Source of the DNA: Chamaelirium japonicum | Taxonomy: Eukaryota; Streptophyta; Magnoliopsida; Liliales; Melanthiaceae | DNA: 64,000 bases | Reading direction: 5' to 3' | NCBI GenBank assembly: GCA_947650365.1 | Contig: OX393555.1 | Location: 84,635,995 to 84,699,994, forward strand | In this document: positions 39,106 through 50,056 of the stretch, one piece after another | Layout: every line of letters starts with the position of its first letter | How positions within the stretch are numbered: position 1 is the first letter of the stretch | The notes under the pieces: generated by a model | What the model was told of the DNA's origin: nothing | The model's input: the letters and a program-made list of their open reading frames with translations, nothing else | Databases searched by the model: none | Made by a program: the position numbers and the translations under genes

Positions 39106-40498
39106 TCATCGAGTTGAAGTATTGGGAGTCTCGGGACTATGATTGATGGTTGTAGGAGCAGAGTTGAGCGAAGGTTCATCTTCGTTATCGAGTTGCATTT
39201 TAACGTCATCCTTCCATGCAATAGGATCTTCCACGGGGAAGTTGGCAAGGAAGTCAGTTACAGCTTGCCCTTTGAGCGAAGGACAATGCTCGAATTGAAT
39301 TCCGAGAGCACTCATCTCGATCACCCATTTGGTCATTCGACCTGCTCGACCAGTTATGTCTAGGATGTCTTTGAGTGGGTGCTCTGAGATGACAGTGATC
39401 GAATGGGAGACAAAATAGGGTTGAAGATGTCGTGATGCGATGAGCAAGGCTAGTATGACCTTCTCAATCTTTGAATATCGTGTCTCTGCCGGGAGAAGTG
39501 TATGACTGATGTAGTAGACCAGATGTTCAATGCCTTCTCTTCTGCTGACTAGGACCGTACTGATTGCTTGATCAGTGACGGTAAGATAGAGCCAAAGATC
39601 CTTTGGGAGCAGAGCTGTCAAAATAAGAGTACGCACGAGATAATTTTTAGCATCATGAAAAGCTTGTTCGCAGGTTCTACTCCATCCAGAGGTATCTTCC
39701 TTTTGTAACTTGTCGAAGAGCAGTTTGCACTTGTCGGAAGATTTCAAGATGAATGATTGAGGGTAGCTAATCTTCCAGTGAGGCGTTGAACTTCCTTCCG
39801 ATTGGTAGGCGATGGCATACCGAGGATAGCTCGAATTTGGTCAGGGTTGGCTTCGATGCCTCTCCTGGTCACAAGGTGACCCAGGAATTTACCCGATTGA
39901 ACACCGAATGCACATTTGGCTGGGTTAAGCTTCATGCGGTATTTTCGGAGGATTTAAAACATCTCTGCTAGATCAGAGAAGTGGCTCCCCCGATTGGGAC
40001 TTTTGGTGAGTAGATCATCGACTTAGACTTCAGCGTTGTGGCTGATTTGTTATTCGAACATCTTTGTGAGTAGCCTTTGATAGATTGATCCAACATTTTT
40101 GAGGCCGAATGGCATTACGTTGTAGCAGTAGAGACCTCAGTCTGTCACGAAATATGTCTTCTCTTGATCATCTGGATATGATGTAGCGGGATTTGATTAT
40201 ACCCAGAGTATCCGTCCATGAAAGATAGGAGCTCGTGGCCAGCAGTGGCGTCAACGAGTCTATCTATCCTTGGCATAGGGAATAGGTCTTTAGGGCAAGC
40301 CCTGTTGAGGTTGGTGAAGTCAATGCAGACCCTGATTTTGCCATTATTATTAGGGACAGCGACTATGTTGGAGATCCAAGTAGGGTACTCTACTTCATGA
40401 ATGAAGCCTACTGCGAGTAGCTTATTAATCTCCTCATAAACTGCAGCTTGTCGTTCTGGTCGGATTGTGCGTGGTTTTTATTTAACGAGCTTCACTTC
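39106..40498 (-). pseudogene. Reverse transcriptase and RNase H of Tat fragment
   Basis: The minus strand near 40300-40490 reads VKLVK, a stop, then KPRTIRPERQAAVYEEINK and GFIHEVEYPTW, the start of gypsy RT. It continues through RVCIDFTNLNRACPKD and DRLVDATAGHELLSFMDGYS. The catalytic block reads stop-VDDLL: a TAA at 40023-40025 replaces the first residue of YVDD. Further down, 39744-39935 holds the FLGHLVTRRGIEANPDQI block, and 39106-39747 holds the RNase H block YISHTLLPAETRYSKIEK followed by ASRHLQPYF. At least several stops and a frameshift separate these, so no enzyme could be made. Confidence 0.87.
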
Positions 40499-41255
40499 TG
40501 AGGTACCATCTGGAGGATCTGCTACGCGAAGGCCATCTCCAGGAGTTCGTCAAAGGCGGACAAGATCAACGCTGACCTTCGGCGAAAGGAAAAGAAGCTT
40601 GCTGGATCCACCAAATATCTACCGATCAATCACCTATCGCTGTGCGTGCTAACATCTTCGGCATTCACAGAGCGTTGCACAATCAAACACTGACAGAGAA
40701 AGAAGTCGATCGGCAAGTGTGACGCATATTCAATGCTCGCTCTGCAGCGAACAAAGAAGACACCTGGATCGAAAAACCTATCAAAGGCCTAACTTGGCCA
40801 TTTATCATCTTCAACGACTCTGATCTTCAAGGATTCCATACTCCATATCAGGACCCCCTAGTCTTGAAGCTTACCGATGGGAGCACCGTCAACCACATCC
40901 TCATCGACACCGGAAGCTCTATCGTCATGTTCTCAAACTACTTCAAGCACCTGGGACATAAATATACAAGCCTCAAAGTTGTCCCAACCATGATCACGGG
41001 CTTCAACGGGGAGCAGAGCATAACAATGGGGGAATCAAGGTTCACCCTCAACCTCAGTCGAGAGACTCGAGACTCCGTAAGAGTCACCGTTGTCGAAGGA
41101 ACATCCAACTACAACGTCATCATGGGGCGACCTTTCCTCCACCAGATCAATGCTATATCCTCCTCCTACCACCAACTCCTTAAATTTGCAATAGGAGAGG
41201 GTATCGTCTTCATCCGAGAAGATCAACAAACCAGGCAATCTTGCAAAGCGGCAGC
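40499..41255 (+). pseudogene. Inverted gag-end/protease segment of Tat fragment
   Basis: Plus-strand reading at about 40501-40565 gives YHLEDLLREGHLQEFVKGGQ, matching the gag end of the nested Tat element. The frame 40864-41346 then gives a retropepsin-like protease: HILIDTGSSIVMF (active-site DTGS), a TMITGFNGE flap-like block, and NVIMGRPFLHQINAISSS. Protease would cleave the Gag-Pol polyprotein. Both flanks of this segment code on the opposite strand, and this piece is exactly what is missing between them. The last codons of the open frame, after about 41255, are antisense to gag and not real. Confidence 0.85.
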
Positions 41256-42300
41256 TGCGGTAGTATTGATCGGTAGAAGGGCCGTGACTGTGATGAAAAT
41301 CGCAGTAGACCGTTTTATCAGCTGTGACCTGGGTATCAGACTGTAAAGGATTTGGCCTTCGGAGGAATTCCTGATGTTGAATTTGATCAAGAATCTGCTC
41401 GATCGGTATAGTCTAATCCGTGAATGTAGTCTTCTTCAGAGGTGATCTACGTCCGTTATTTCTCGGTCGCTTGGGTGCAGGGGGGCTACTGCCTTTGCAT
41501 TGTGCGCTTTGGCGGTATACTTTGGGGCTTCCCTCTCGATAGGTTGTCGTTTTGTTTCTCGTCCCTTTCGGGTGACCTGATCGTCTTCGACTTTGATCTA
41601 CCTCTGAATTTGATCAAATATCGAACCCAGGAAAGGGGGAGGATTGTGGATGAAATCATTATAGATATACAGATCGAATCGGAGGGCATTTTGGAAGGCT
41701 AACATGATAGCCTCATCATCCAGATACCGTCCTGAGAGAACAGCATGCTCGTTGCGAAATCTTCGTGTGAAACTACGAAGACTTTCATCTGCTCCCATCC
41801 TCAGCCGGTAGTGGGAATCGAGCTTCTTCTGAGGCTTCAAGTTGAGTTGATAGTGTTGCACGAAGTGGTTTGCCAATACTCTAAACTGGGTGATGGACCT
41901 AGCCTGAAGGTTATGGTACCAATCGAGAGATGGCTCGTCGAGGCTTCAGGTGAAGGTTCGGTAAAGCACATTGTTCTCTTCTTCGTGTGGCGTTAGAGCT
42001 TGCTTGAATACTAGAATATGAAGGGTAGGATCCCCTTTGAGGCAATTGAACTTAGGGAGAGTTGGAGTTCTCCATCCCCTCGGAAAGGACGATTGAAACA
42101 AACTTCGGTGGAGAGGTCTAGCAGAAGAGTATCCTTCTCTACGACCATGCCCCCGACCTAGATGTAGATCGAGAGGTAAGATCGAGAGGTCTTGTCCAGG
42201 CCTTTGAGTGGTTGCAGGATGGAATTGGTGACGAAGATTCATTCCAACTTTATGTTGGAGTGGGAAGGATGAAGAAGTTCTACCTTTTGAGGGCGCTCCT
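41256..42300 (-). pseudogene. gag of Tat fragment
   Basis: Frames 41946-42242 and 41598-41876 align with the gag of the nested element: RGWRTPTLPKFNCLKGDPTL, then LVFKQALTPHEEENNVLY, QHYQLNLKPQKKLDSHYRLR and FRNEHAVLSGRYLDDEAIML. Near 41280-41400 the minus strand reads IPIEQILDQIQHQEFL and CDFHHSHGPSTDQYYR, a CX2HX-type knuckle region. The frame is broken between blocks. The 5' part of gag, before the GAPSK-like block at about 42290, is absent because a copia LTR begins at 42301. Confidence 0.87.
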
Positions 42301-44126
42301 TATTGTAGCTCGTGTGTCCTTAGCGTGGATTTTCTATATTAACATTAATAAAGATGACTTTGGTTATTGCTTTAATTAGAATACTACTATGGTATATGAT
42401 AATTCTCATATAATAAAAGGACCCTAGGGAACACAGTAGGCAACTGAGACACATGGAGGATCCATGCTTGGGAGATCCAGTGGACCAGTTCTGTGTAGAC
42501 CTAGAACTAGTTCACAGCTTAGGTGATGCCGGTCGCTTCACCGAGAATAAGCTGTTGGAAGGTAGAGGAAGTGGTGAAGTCTCCACCACGGGAACGTGGG
42601 ATTCCCATTCACCTGACCAAGTACGATGATCGTGTTGAACAGGAACCAAGACGGTGCATAGCTCAGTGATTCAGATACTGGTGCATGAACCGTCTTACTA
42701 CTATAAATAATCTGTCCTTAACCCTGAGGGACCATGTTCTCTGGGCCAACCAGTTGTGTGGTGCTTTGATGTGCCAATGTGTGCGGACCTTCCATAGTCT
42801 AATACCACGGTACGTTGGGTTACTCGGCTGGCGCTTGAGTGACATATAATCCCTACAGGTTATCCGACGTCCAGTGTTGGATGGGTGCGTTTTGATGAGT
42901 CAATCTGTCCACACAGTTAACCCAGGCCTGGTGGTTGTCATTATGACTGACGATGTTCCGGATGCTAGGCATAGCACCAGAAGGTGTGTGGTGTTATAGA
43001 TGATAAGCCATCAAACCCTAGTCAGATGATCGATCGGGATCTGACGGTGCTCCCTACCGCCCGAGTCGTATCATGACATCAGTAATAGGAGGGACTGAGG
43101 ATTATCGGAGTACAGTAGAGAACAGGGTTACGAGGGAGTAATATAAGTTTAGGATTACTAGAGTTCAACTCGCATCGCACTCTGGGTGGTTACGCGGGTT
43201 AATCGGATTAGGGCTGATTAACGGAACTTTTGGTGTGTCACCGGAACAGTTTATCAGGGATCCGGTTGGAGCTAGAGATCCCGAACCCTGAAGGTTCCAC
43301 CCTGTCGTTGCGTATATAAATTGTTTCCCGACCTAGTTGGATACATTTGATGCGAATTAGCACGATGGAGCGCAAGCCCGGAGCCTATGAACCTAATTCA
43401 CGTGTGTTACGGGTCGTAGGGGTATTTTGGTAAATACTGAAATATGGCTCAGAACATATTGAATATAGATCTTAAAATGAGTGGAATAATTCCAGGAGCT
43501 CATAGGCGCTGACGGAACTCGATTCCGAGTAGCGTACCTCACTCAGTCTCACTTTCAGTTTTCCGCTTTTCGTGAAGGGCGTTTTCGTCCGGGCTTCACG
43601 ATAGACACCCGGGAGACCTAAATCCGACCCCCCCTCATCCCTATCCAGCTAGGGGCCGGCCCTAGGCTCCTTGGAGCCATGGGAGACCGGCCCTATAAAG
43701 GAAATAGGGAGGGGAGGGGCCGGCCCAATGGTTCTACTCCCTCCCCTCCAAAAATCCGACCCCTAGTCCTCCTCCTTTGTGGTTTCAGCCAAGGAAAAGA
43801 GAGGAAGAAGAAGGAAGAAGGAAGAGGAAGGAAGGAGAAGGAAGAAAGGAGAAAGAGGAGGAGAAAATCACGCAGCTTGCCATCGTCTTCGCAACGGATT
43901 CCTTCGTCGGCTCGAAATCCTTACACTCAGAGACGGGATTTCGAGGATTCTTCAATTCGCAAAGGACAAGGTGCTATCCGACAGTTTCCCTTGCGATTCA
44001 AGTGCGGTTCTTCATCGTTCCGTTTTCTCCGGATCATAGATCCAAAAAGGTATGATGAATCTAAACACCTAAGTAGATGCATTCATGTCTTCCGTAGATC
44101 GTAGTATGCCTCTAGGGTGTCCGCAC
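42301..44126 (+). repeat. Truncated copia LTR, plus orientation
   Basis: This is an inverted copy of the LTR of copia element 2. It begins TATTGTAGCTCG, where the other LTR begins TGTTGTAGCTCG in its own orientation. It runs colinearly to GGGTGTCCGCAC and lacks the last roughly 130 bases of the LTR, because element 2 starts exactly there. A TATA-like CCCTATAAAGG lies near 43691 and a GA-rich microsatellite at about 43797-43865. The open frames at 43679-44104 fall in this GA-rich LTR DNA and are not considered genes. It could be a solo LTR or the remnant of a separate element. Confidence 0.87.
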
Positions 44127-46075
44127 TATTGGAATTGGATCCGTGTATCAGAGTTGCAACGGAAGCAAATGAAAGATCCAAAGATCATACGGTGTATGTT
44201 TCAATACAATTCGTGATACAAAACAATCTACATACAAATCTATGATCTTAGCATATGTGCGGACACCCTAGAGGCATACTACGATCTACGGAAGACATGC
44301 ATGCATCTACTTAGGTGTTTAGATTCATCATACCTTATGGATCTATGATCCGGAGATTACGGAACGATGAAGAACCGCACTTGAATCGCAAGGGAAACTG
44401 TCGGATAGCACATTGTCCTTTGCGAATTGAAGAATCCTCAAAATCCCGTCTCTGAGTGCAAGGATTTCGAGCCGACGGAAGAATCCGTTGCGAAGACGAT
44501 GGCGAGCCTCGAGATTTTCTCCTCCTCTTTCTCCTTTCTTCCTTCTCCTTCCTTCCTCTTCCTTCTCTCTTCTTCCTCTCTTTTCCTTGGCCGAAACCAC
44601 AAAGGAGGAGACTAGGGGTCGGATTTTTAGAGGGGAGGGAGTAGAACCTTAGGGCCGGCCCTCCCTCTCCCTATTTCCTATATAGGGCCGTTCTCCCATG
44701 GCTCCAAGGAGGCTAGGGCCGGCCCCTATATGGATAGGGATGAGGAGGATCAGATTTTAGGGTATTCCAATGTCTATCATGAACCCTGGACGAAAACGCC
44801 CTTCACGAAAGTGGAAAAACTAAAAGGGAGACTGAGTGAGGTGCGCTACTCGGAATCGAGTTCCGTCAACGCCTGTGAGCTCCTGGAATTATTCCGCTCA
44901 ATCTAAGATCCATATTCAATATGTTCTGAGCCATATTTCAGTATTTACCAAAATACCCCTACGGCCCGTAACACATGTGAATTAGGTTCTTTGGGTCCGG
45001 GCTTGCGCTCCATCGCGCTACTTCGCATCCAACGTATCCAACTAGGTCGGGAAACAATTCCTATACGCAATGATAGGGTGGAACCTTCAGGGTTCAGGAT
45101 CTCTAGCTCCAACCGGATCCCTGATTAACTGTTACGGTGACACACCGAAATTTCCGTTAATCAGCCCTAATCCGATTAACCCGTGTAGCCACCCAGAGTG
45201 TGACGCGAGTTGAACTCTAGTGATCCTAAACTTATGTTACTCCCTTATAACCCTGTTCTCTACTATACTCTGATAATCCTTATCCCTCCTATTACTAGTG
45301 CCATGATACGACTCGGGCAATGGGGAGCACCGTCAGATCCCGATCGATCATCTGACTAGGGTTTGATGACTTGTCATCTATAACACTACACACCTTTCGG
45401 TGCTATGCCTAGCATCTGGAACATCGTCAGTCATACTGACAACCACCAGGTCTGGGTTAACTGTGTGGACAGATTGACTCATCAAAACGCACCCATCCAA
45501 CACTGGACGTCGGATAACCTATAGGGATTATATGTCACTCAAGCGCCAGCCGGGTAACCCAACGTACCGTGGTATTGGACTATGGAAGGTCTGCAAACGT
45601 TGGCACATCAAAGCACCACTCAACTGGTTGGCACAGTGAGCATGGTCCCTCAGGGTTAAGGGTAGATTATCTATAGTAGTAAGATGGTTTCTGCACCAGT
45701 GTCTGAACCACTGAACTGTGCACCGTCTTGGTTCCTATTCAACACAATCATCGTGCTTGGTCAGGTGAATGGAAATCCCACGTTCCCGTGGTGGAAACTT
45801 CACCACATCCTCTACCTACCAACAGCTCGTTCCCGGTGAAGCGACCAGCATCACCAAAGCTGTGAACTAGTTCTAGGTCTACACAGAACTGGTCCACTGG
45901 GTCTCCCAAGCATGGATCCTCCATGTACCTCAGTGGCCTACTATGTTCCCTAGGGTCCTTTTATTATATAAGTATTATAATATACCAGTGTAGTATTTAA
46001 TTAAAGCAATAACCAAAGTCATCTTTATTAATGTTAATACAGAAAATCCACGCTAAGGACACACGAGCTACAACA
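44127..46075 (-). repeat. 3' LTR of copia element 2
   Basis: LTR of 1949 bp, colinear with 51996-52990 plus 63726-64000. A TATA-like CCTATATAGG at about 44677-44686 is followed on the minus strand by a purine-rich stretch. A CT/GA-rich microsatellite lies at about 44518-44590. The outer 130 bases (44127-44256) have no partner in the abutting inverted LTR copy. Confidence 0.92.
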
Positions 46076-46086
46076 ATCTCCCACTT
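46076..46086 (-). other. Polypurine tract of copia 2
   Basis: AAGTGGGAGAT on the minus strand lies immediately upstream of the TGTTGTAGCTCG LTR start, the same tract as in copia 1. Confidence 0.87.
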
Positions 46087-46089
46087 GGC

Positions 46090-46835
46090 CTAGCGGGGAA
46101 CAACAGTCTTAACTCCCATGGCATCCACGTGCTTCTCAAAAGCCTTGGTCGGTAACGCCTTTGTGAAAGGGTCCGCCATGTTATCTGCAGACGCCACCTG
46201 AGTCACTGCTACCTCCCCTCGCTTCTGTAAGTCCCGGATTATGTAGTATTTCCGCTCGATATGCTTGCTCTTTTGGTGATATCTTGGCTCCTTGGATTGT
46301 GCTACCGCTCCACTATTGTCGCAGTAAAGGACAATAGGATCTTGAGCTCCCGGTACGCATCCTAAGTCCGTGAGGAACTTCTTGAGCCACACCGCCTCCT
46401 TAGCTGCTTCGCACGCCGCAACGTACTCAGCCTCTGTCGTCGAATCCGCGATGCATCCCTGCTTCATGCTCCTCCAACTGATAGCTCCTCCTCCTAATGG
46501 AAACACAAACCCTGACGTCGATCTCCTGGATTCCGGATCTGACGCAAAGTCAGAATCCGTATATCCAATCGGCATCAGTTCCTGTAAAGAGTAAACTAAC
46601 TCATAATCTCTCGTCCTACGGAGATACTTGAGTATACTTTTCATAGCAGTCCAGTGCCCTGGACCCGGATTTGACTGATACCTGCCCATCATGCCTACTG
46701 TATAGCATATATCTGGTCTCGTGCACTGTATGGCATACATCAGACTCCCTACAGCCGAAGCATAAGGTATCTTCTGCATCTCTGCCCTCTCCTCAGGAGT
46801 CTTAGGACCCTGATCCTTGGATAATCATTTCATGT
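46090..46835 (-). pseudogene. RNase H end of copia 2 pol
   Basis: The frame 46090-46779 is open for 229 codons. It holds YASAVGSLMYAIQCTRPDIC, YTDSDFASDPESRRSTSG, the block STTEAEYVAACEAAKEAVWL, LYCDNSGAVAQSKEPRYHQK, and the terminal ADNMADPFTKALP. Acidic residues of the RNase H fold (D of TDSDFA, E of TEAEY, D of YCDNSG) are present, so this domain is intact by eye. It is in a different frame from upstream pol: a frameshift near 46830 puts the KDQGPKTPEERAEMQ linker out of register. Confidence 0.9.
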
Positions 46836-47848
46836 CTGAATGGAACCAGTCCCTTCTTGGAGTTGTGCATACTGAATCTGACCAAGATAGTATCTATGTA
46901 GGCTGACTGTGACAGCGAAAGAATCTTGCTTTGGCGATCTCGAGTTACCTTGATCCCCAGAACATAACTCGCTTCACCTAGGTCTTTCATGTCAAATTGA
47001 GAGGATAACCACACCTTCACTGTAGACAACGTTCCAATATCGTTTCCGATGAGCAGGATATCGTCTACGTAAAGTACTAGAAAAACTACTGCAGTCTTAT
47101 CGCTCCTTTTATAAACACATCATTCATCCACATTCTGTTCTAATCCATAAGACTGGATAGCCTGATCAAAACGCATGTTCCAACTTCTGGATGCTTGCTT
47201 CAGTCCATAAATGGACCTTTGCAACTTGCACACCAGACCTTCCTGACCTTTTGCGACAAAGCCTGGAGGCTGAGACATGTAGATGTCTTCTTCCAAATCC
47301 CCATTGAGGAATGCGGTCTTGACGTCCATTTGCCAGATCTCCCAATCATAATGGGATGCAATGGACAAGAGGATCCGGATAGACTTAAGCATAGCCACTG
47401 GCGAAAAGGTTTCGTTATAGTCGATCCCTTCTCGCTGGGTATAACCCTTAGCGACTAGTCTAGCTTTGTAAGTCTCAACGGTACCATCCGGACCTCTTTT
47501 CTTTTTGTATACCCACTTACACCCAGTAGGTTTACTGTTGTGCGGTGGTATTACAAGTGTCCAGACCAAGTTTTGGGACATCGATGTCAGTTCTGCCTCC
47601 ATGGCTTCGTGCCATGCTGCATGGTCAGTGGATACCATCGCTTCGTCATAGTTCAGAGGATCATTCTCCTGAAACTCTGGATCAATCATAAAGGCTTCTC
47701 CAATGTATCTATCAGGAGCACCTGTAGTCCTCCCACTGCGACGAACCTGCGGTGGTTCCATAGGAGTTGATTCTACAGTACCGTTAATCTTAGTGGTATC
47801 GGCTCCCACTATGTTTTCTGTCTGCGTACTCCCATCAGTACCAAGCAA
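46802..47848 (-). pseudogene. Reverse transcriptase of copia 2
   Basis: Frames 47120-47848 and 46802-47029 share one reading frame. Blocks in order are [114 protein letters not shown] at 47120-47122 follows NVDE, and the same frame then resumes to LYVDDILLIGNDIG with an intact catalytic YVDD. It continues through MKDLGEASYVLGIKVTRDR. The polymerase is therefore broken by one stop and, at its end, by the frameshift near 46830. Confidence 0.9.
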
Positions 47849-47896
47849 TTCTTCAAGAACTACTTTACTGGTGGGCTTATGGTCTATTAAATAATC

Positions 47897-49159
47897 CTAC
47901 TCCAGGAATACGGTATTCGTCGAGACGACAACCTTTCTATCCTCAGGATTATAAAATAGACCACCCTTTGTCCCTTTTGGATACCCATCGAACAGACATA
48001 CCTTAGTTTTTGACTCCATCTTATCTCACTTGTCCTTCCGCACATGTGCTGGATAACCCCAAATCCTAAAGTATTGTAGGCTTGGCTTTCGCTTTAACCA
48101 CAGCTCCCAAGAAGTTAGGGGTACTGACTTTGATGGAACAAAGTTCAAAGTATATGCTGCCGTCTCTAGGGCATATCCCCAAAAACTAGGTGGCAATATT
48201 GCATAACTCATCATAGTCCGAACCATGTCTAACAAAGTTTGATTTCTCCTCTCAGATACACCGTTCTGTTGTGGTGTCCCTGGTGCAGTCAACTGGGTTA
48301 CAATCCCATACTCACACAGGTACCCAATAAATTCATCCGATAGGTATTCGCCTTCTCGATCCGATCGAAGAGACTTGATACTTTTACCCGTCTACTTTTC
48401 TGCTTCAGCTCTGAACTCCTTGAACTTATTAAAGAATTCAGACATCCGCCGTATTAGGTATATGTATCCAAACCTCGAGTGATCATCCGTGAAGGTGATG
48501 AAATACTCGAAGCCTCCTATGGCATGGACACTTATGGGCCCATATACATCAGTGTGTACCAACTTCAATACCTCCTTAGATCTGCTACCTTTGGCTCGGA
48601 AAGACCTTTTAGTCATCTTGCCTTCCAGGCAAGACTCACACATTGATAGGCTTTCTGAAATATTTGAACTTAAGAGTCCTACCTTAACCAACCTGTGAAT
48701 CATGTCTGAGGCTATGTGTCCAAGCCTTAGATGCCAAAGGAGTGTTGGATTATCTGAGAGATTTTTTCTTTTAGATAAATTAATCACACAAGCTTCAGTT
48801 ATGTTATCCTGCTTATGATTGGAGTTAATTACATAGAGACCATTATGTATCTTTCCCTTACAAACAAAAGAACCATTCAATTTAATTGACATACCAGAAG
48901 TATCAAATAAAACTGAAAAACCTTCATTATTCAATAAGGAAACAGAAATTAAATTACGTCTCAAAGACGGTACATAAAGTATGTCTCTAAGTAATAAACT
49001 TCTTCCATCAAGGAACTGCAAGATGACATCTCCAACTGCTTCAGCCTCTGCCACGGCCTCAGTTCCCATGCTTAGGATTATCTCTTCTTCACCCAGTTTT
49101 CTTGTCTCCTTGAACCCCTGCAAATTATTGCAAGCATGGTTAGTGGAACCAGAATCCAC
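47897..49159 (-). pseudogene. Protease and integrase of copia 2 pol
   Basis: The frame 48392-49159 starts at the protease active site MDSGSTNHACNN, then LYVPSLRRNLISVSLL, the pre-integrase zinc region with WHLRLGH and CESCLEGKMTKRS, and the integrase core starting HTDVYGPISVHA. A TAG at 48392-48394 interrupts. The same frame resumes with LRSDREGEYLSDEF and TAPGTPQQNGVSERRNQT, so the three catalytic acids (D, D, E) are all present. Further stops in the same frame lie at 48026-48028 and 47897-47899. Reading through would continue into RT. Protease would process, and integrase insert, in an intact relative. Confidence 0.9.
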
Positions 49160-49162
49160 AAT

Positions 49163-50056
49163 CTATGAAACTGGAGAACAACTGGATATTACAAGGGATT
49201 CCACTATGTGGATTTGAGATATACCTGTCTCAGCCTTCTTGGGAGCCGCGCGGCAGTCGCCCTTCCAGTGCCCCTTTTTGCCGCATTGGAAATATTTTCC
49301 TTTGGGCTTCGCCGGACCATTCTGCTTGGGAACCTGCAACTGCACCTGGCCCATCTTCACGGGCTTTTTAGACTTTCTTTTCTGAAACTTACCCTTGGCT
49401 TTCAAAGAAGAATTCCGCTCAACGTTTAGGGATTGGGCTCCTGCCTTCATCACGTCCTCTGCCACCTGGAGCGCCGCTAGGAGCTCTGTGTTAGACATCT
49501 CCAACCGGTTAAGGTTGAAGTTGGTAATGAAGCCCTCAAACACTCCTGACAGAGACGCGAGGAAAATATCGGTCTGGATCTCTACATCCAAGATGACATC
49601 GAAGGAACCAAGCTCGTTCACATAGCCAAACAACTTCAGCATATGATCCCGAACTAAAGTCCCCTCTACCATCTTCGTGGACACCAATTTCTTGATGGTC
49701 AGGTAACGAGTTACCCGACTACGACCCTCAAACATTTCCTTCAGGTAGAGCATCATGTCTGAAGCAAAGGCCATGTCTTCGACTTATTTCTGAAGGACGA
49801 TCTGCAAGGATGCCACAATGTAGCACTTGCACATCTCATCAGCATCTAGCCAGTCTTTCCATTCCTTTAACTGGGCCTCAGTTGCACTTGGTCCCGGCAT
49901 GGCCGGTTGAGGGGTACTTAGGGCAATTGTGTGTTTGCCAACCCTTAAGACGAGCATTAGGTTACGCTTCCAGTCCTCGTAGTTTGGTCCCGTAAGTTTG
50001 TTATCATTAAGTATGGAGGCCAGGGGGTCGAGCTTGGTCATGATTTCTGTAAACAA
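49163..50056 (-). pseudogene. gag of copia 2
   Basis: It starts at an ATG at 50056 with MFTEIMTKLDPLASILNDNK and TGPNYEDWKRNLMLVL, a typical copia gag beginning. It is stopped by TAA at 49784-49786, then continues in the same frame through DMMLYLKEMFEGRSRVTRYL and DIFLASLSGVFEGFITNF. The zinc knuckle reads YFQCGKKGHWKGDC: the first cysteine of CX2CX4HX4C is tyrosine. A further stop at 49163-49165 separates gag from protease, again in frame. The whole gag-pol thus was one reading frame from 50056 to about 46830. Confidence 0.9.

Larger units (their letters stand above)
38467..42300 (-). mobile_element. Tat-type Ty3/gypsy fragment (gag to integrase linker)
   Basis: This is an LTR-less remnant on the minus strand. 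From right to left it holds gag (42300 to 41256), an inverted segment with the end of gag and protease (40499-41255, plus strand), RT and RNase H (40498 to about 39100), and a second RNase H plus integrase linker (about 39100 to 38467). A second, archaeal-type RNase H after the first is typical of the plant Tat lineage (family knowledge). Left it is cut off against the array; right it is cut off by a copia LTR. Its gag is closely similar to that of the nested element at 52991-63725. Confidence 0.88.

Noticed and set aside
40864..41346. An independent host aspartic protease gene on the plus strand
   Set aside because: It fits exactly as the missing protease of the surrounding minus-strand Tat element, so an inversion explains it better.
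43679..44104. Plus-strand frame of 141 codons rich in arginine, lysine and glutamate
   Set aside because: It lies within the truncated copia LTR and crosses its GA microsatellite. The same DNA in the other LTR copies gives different, broken frames.
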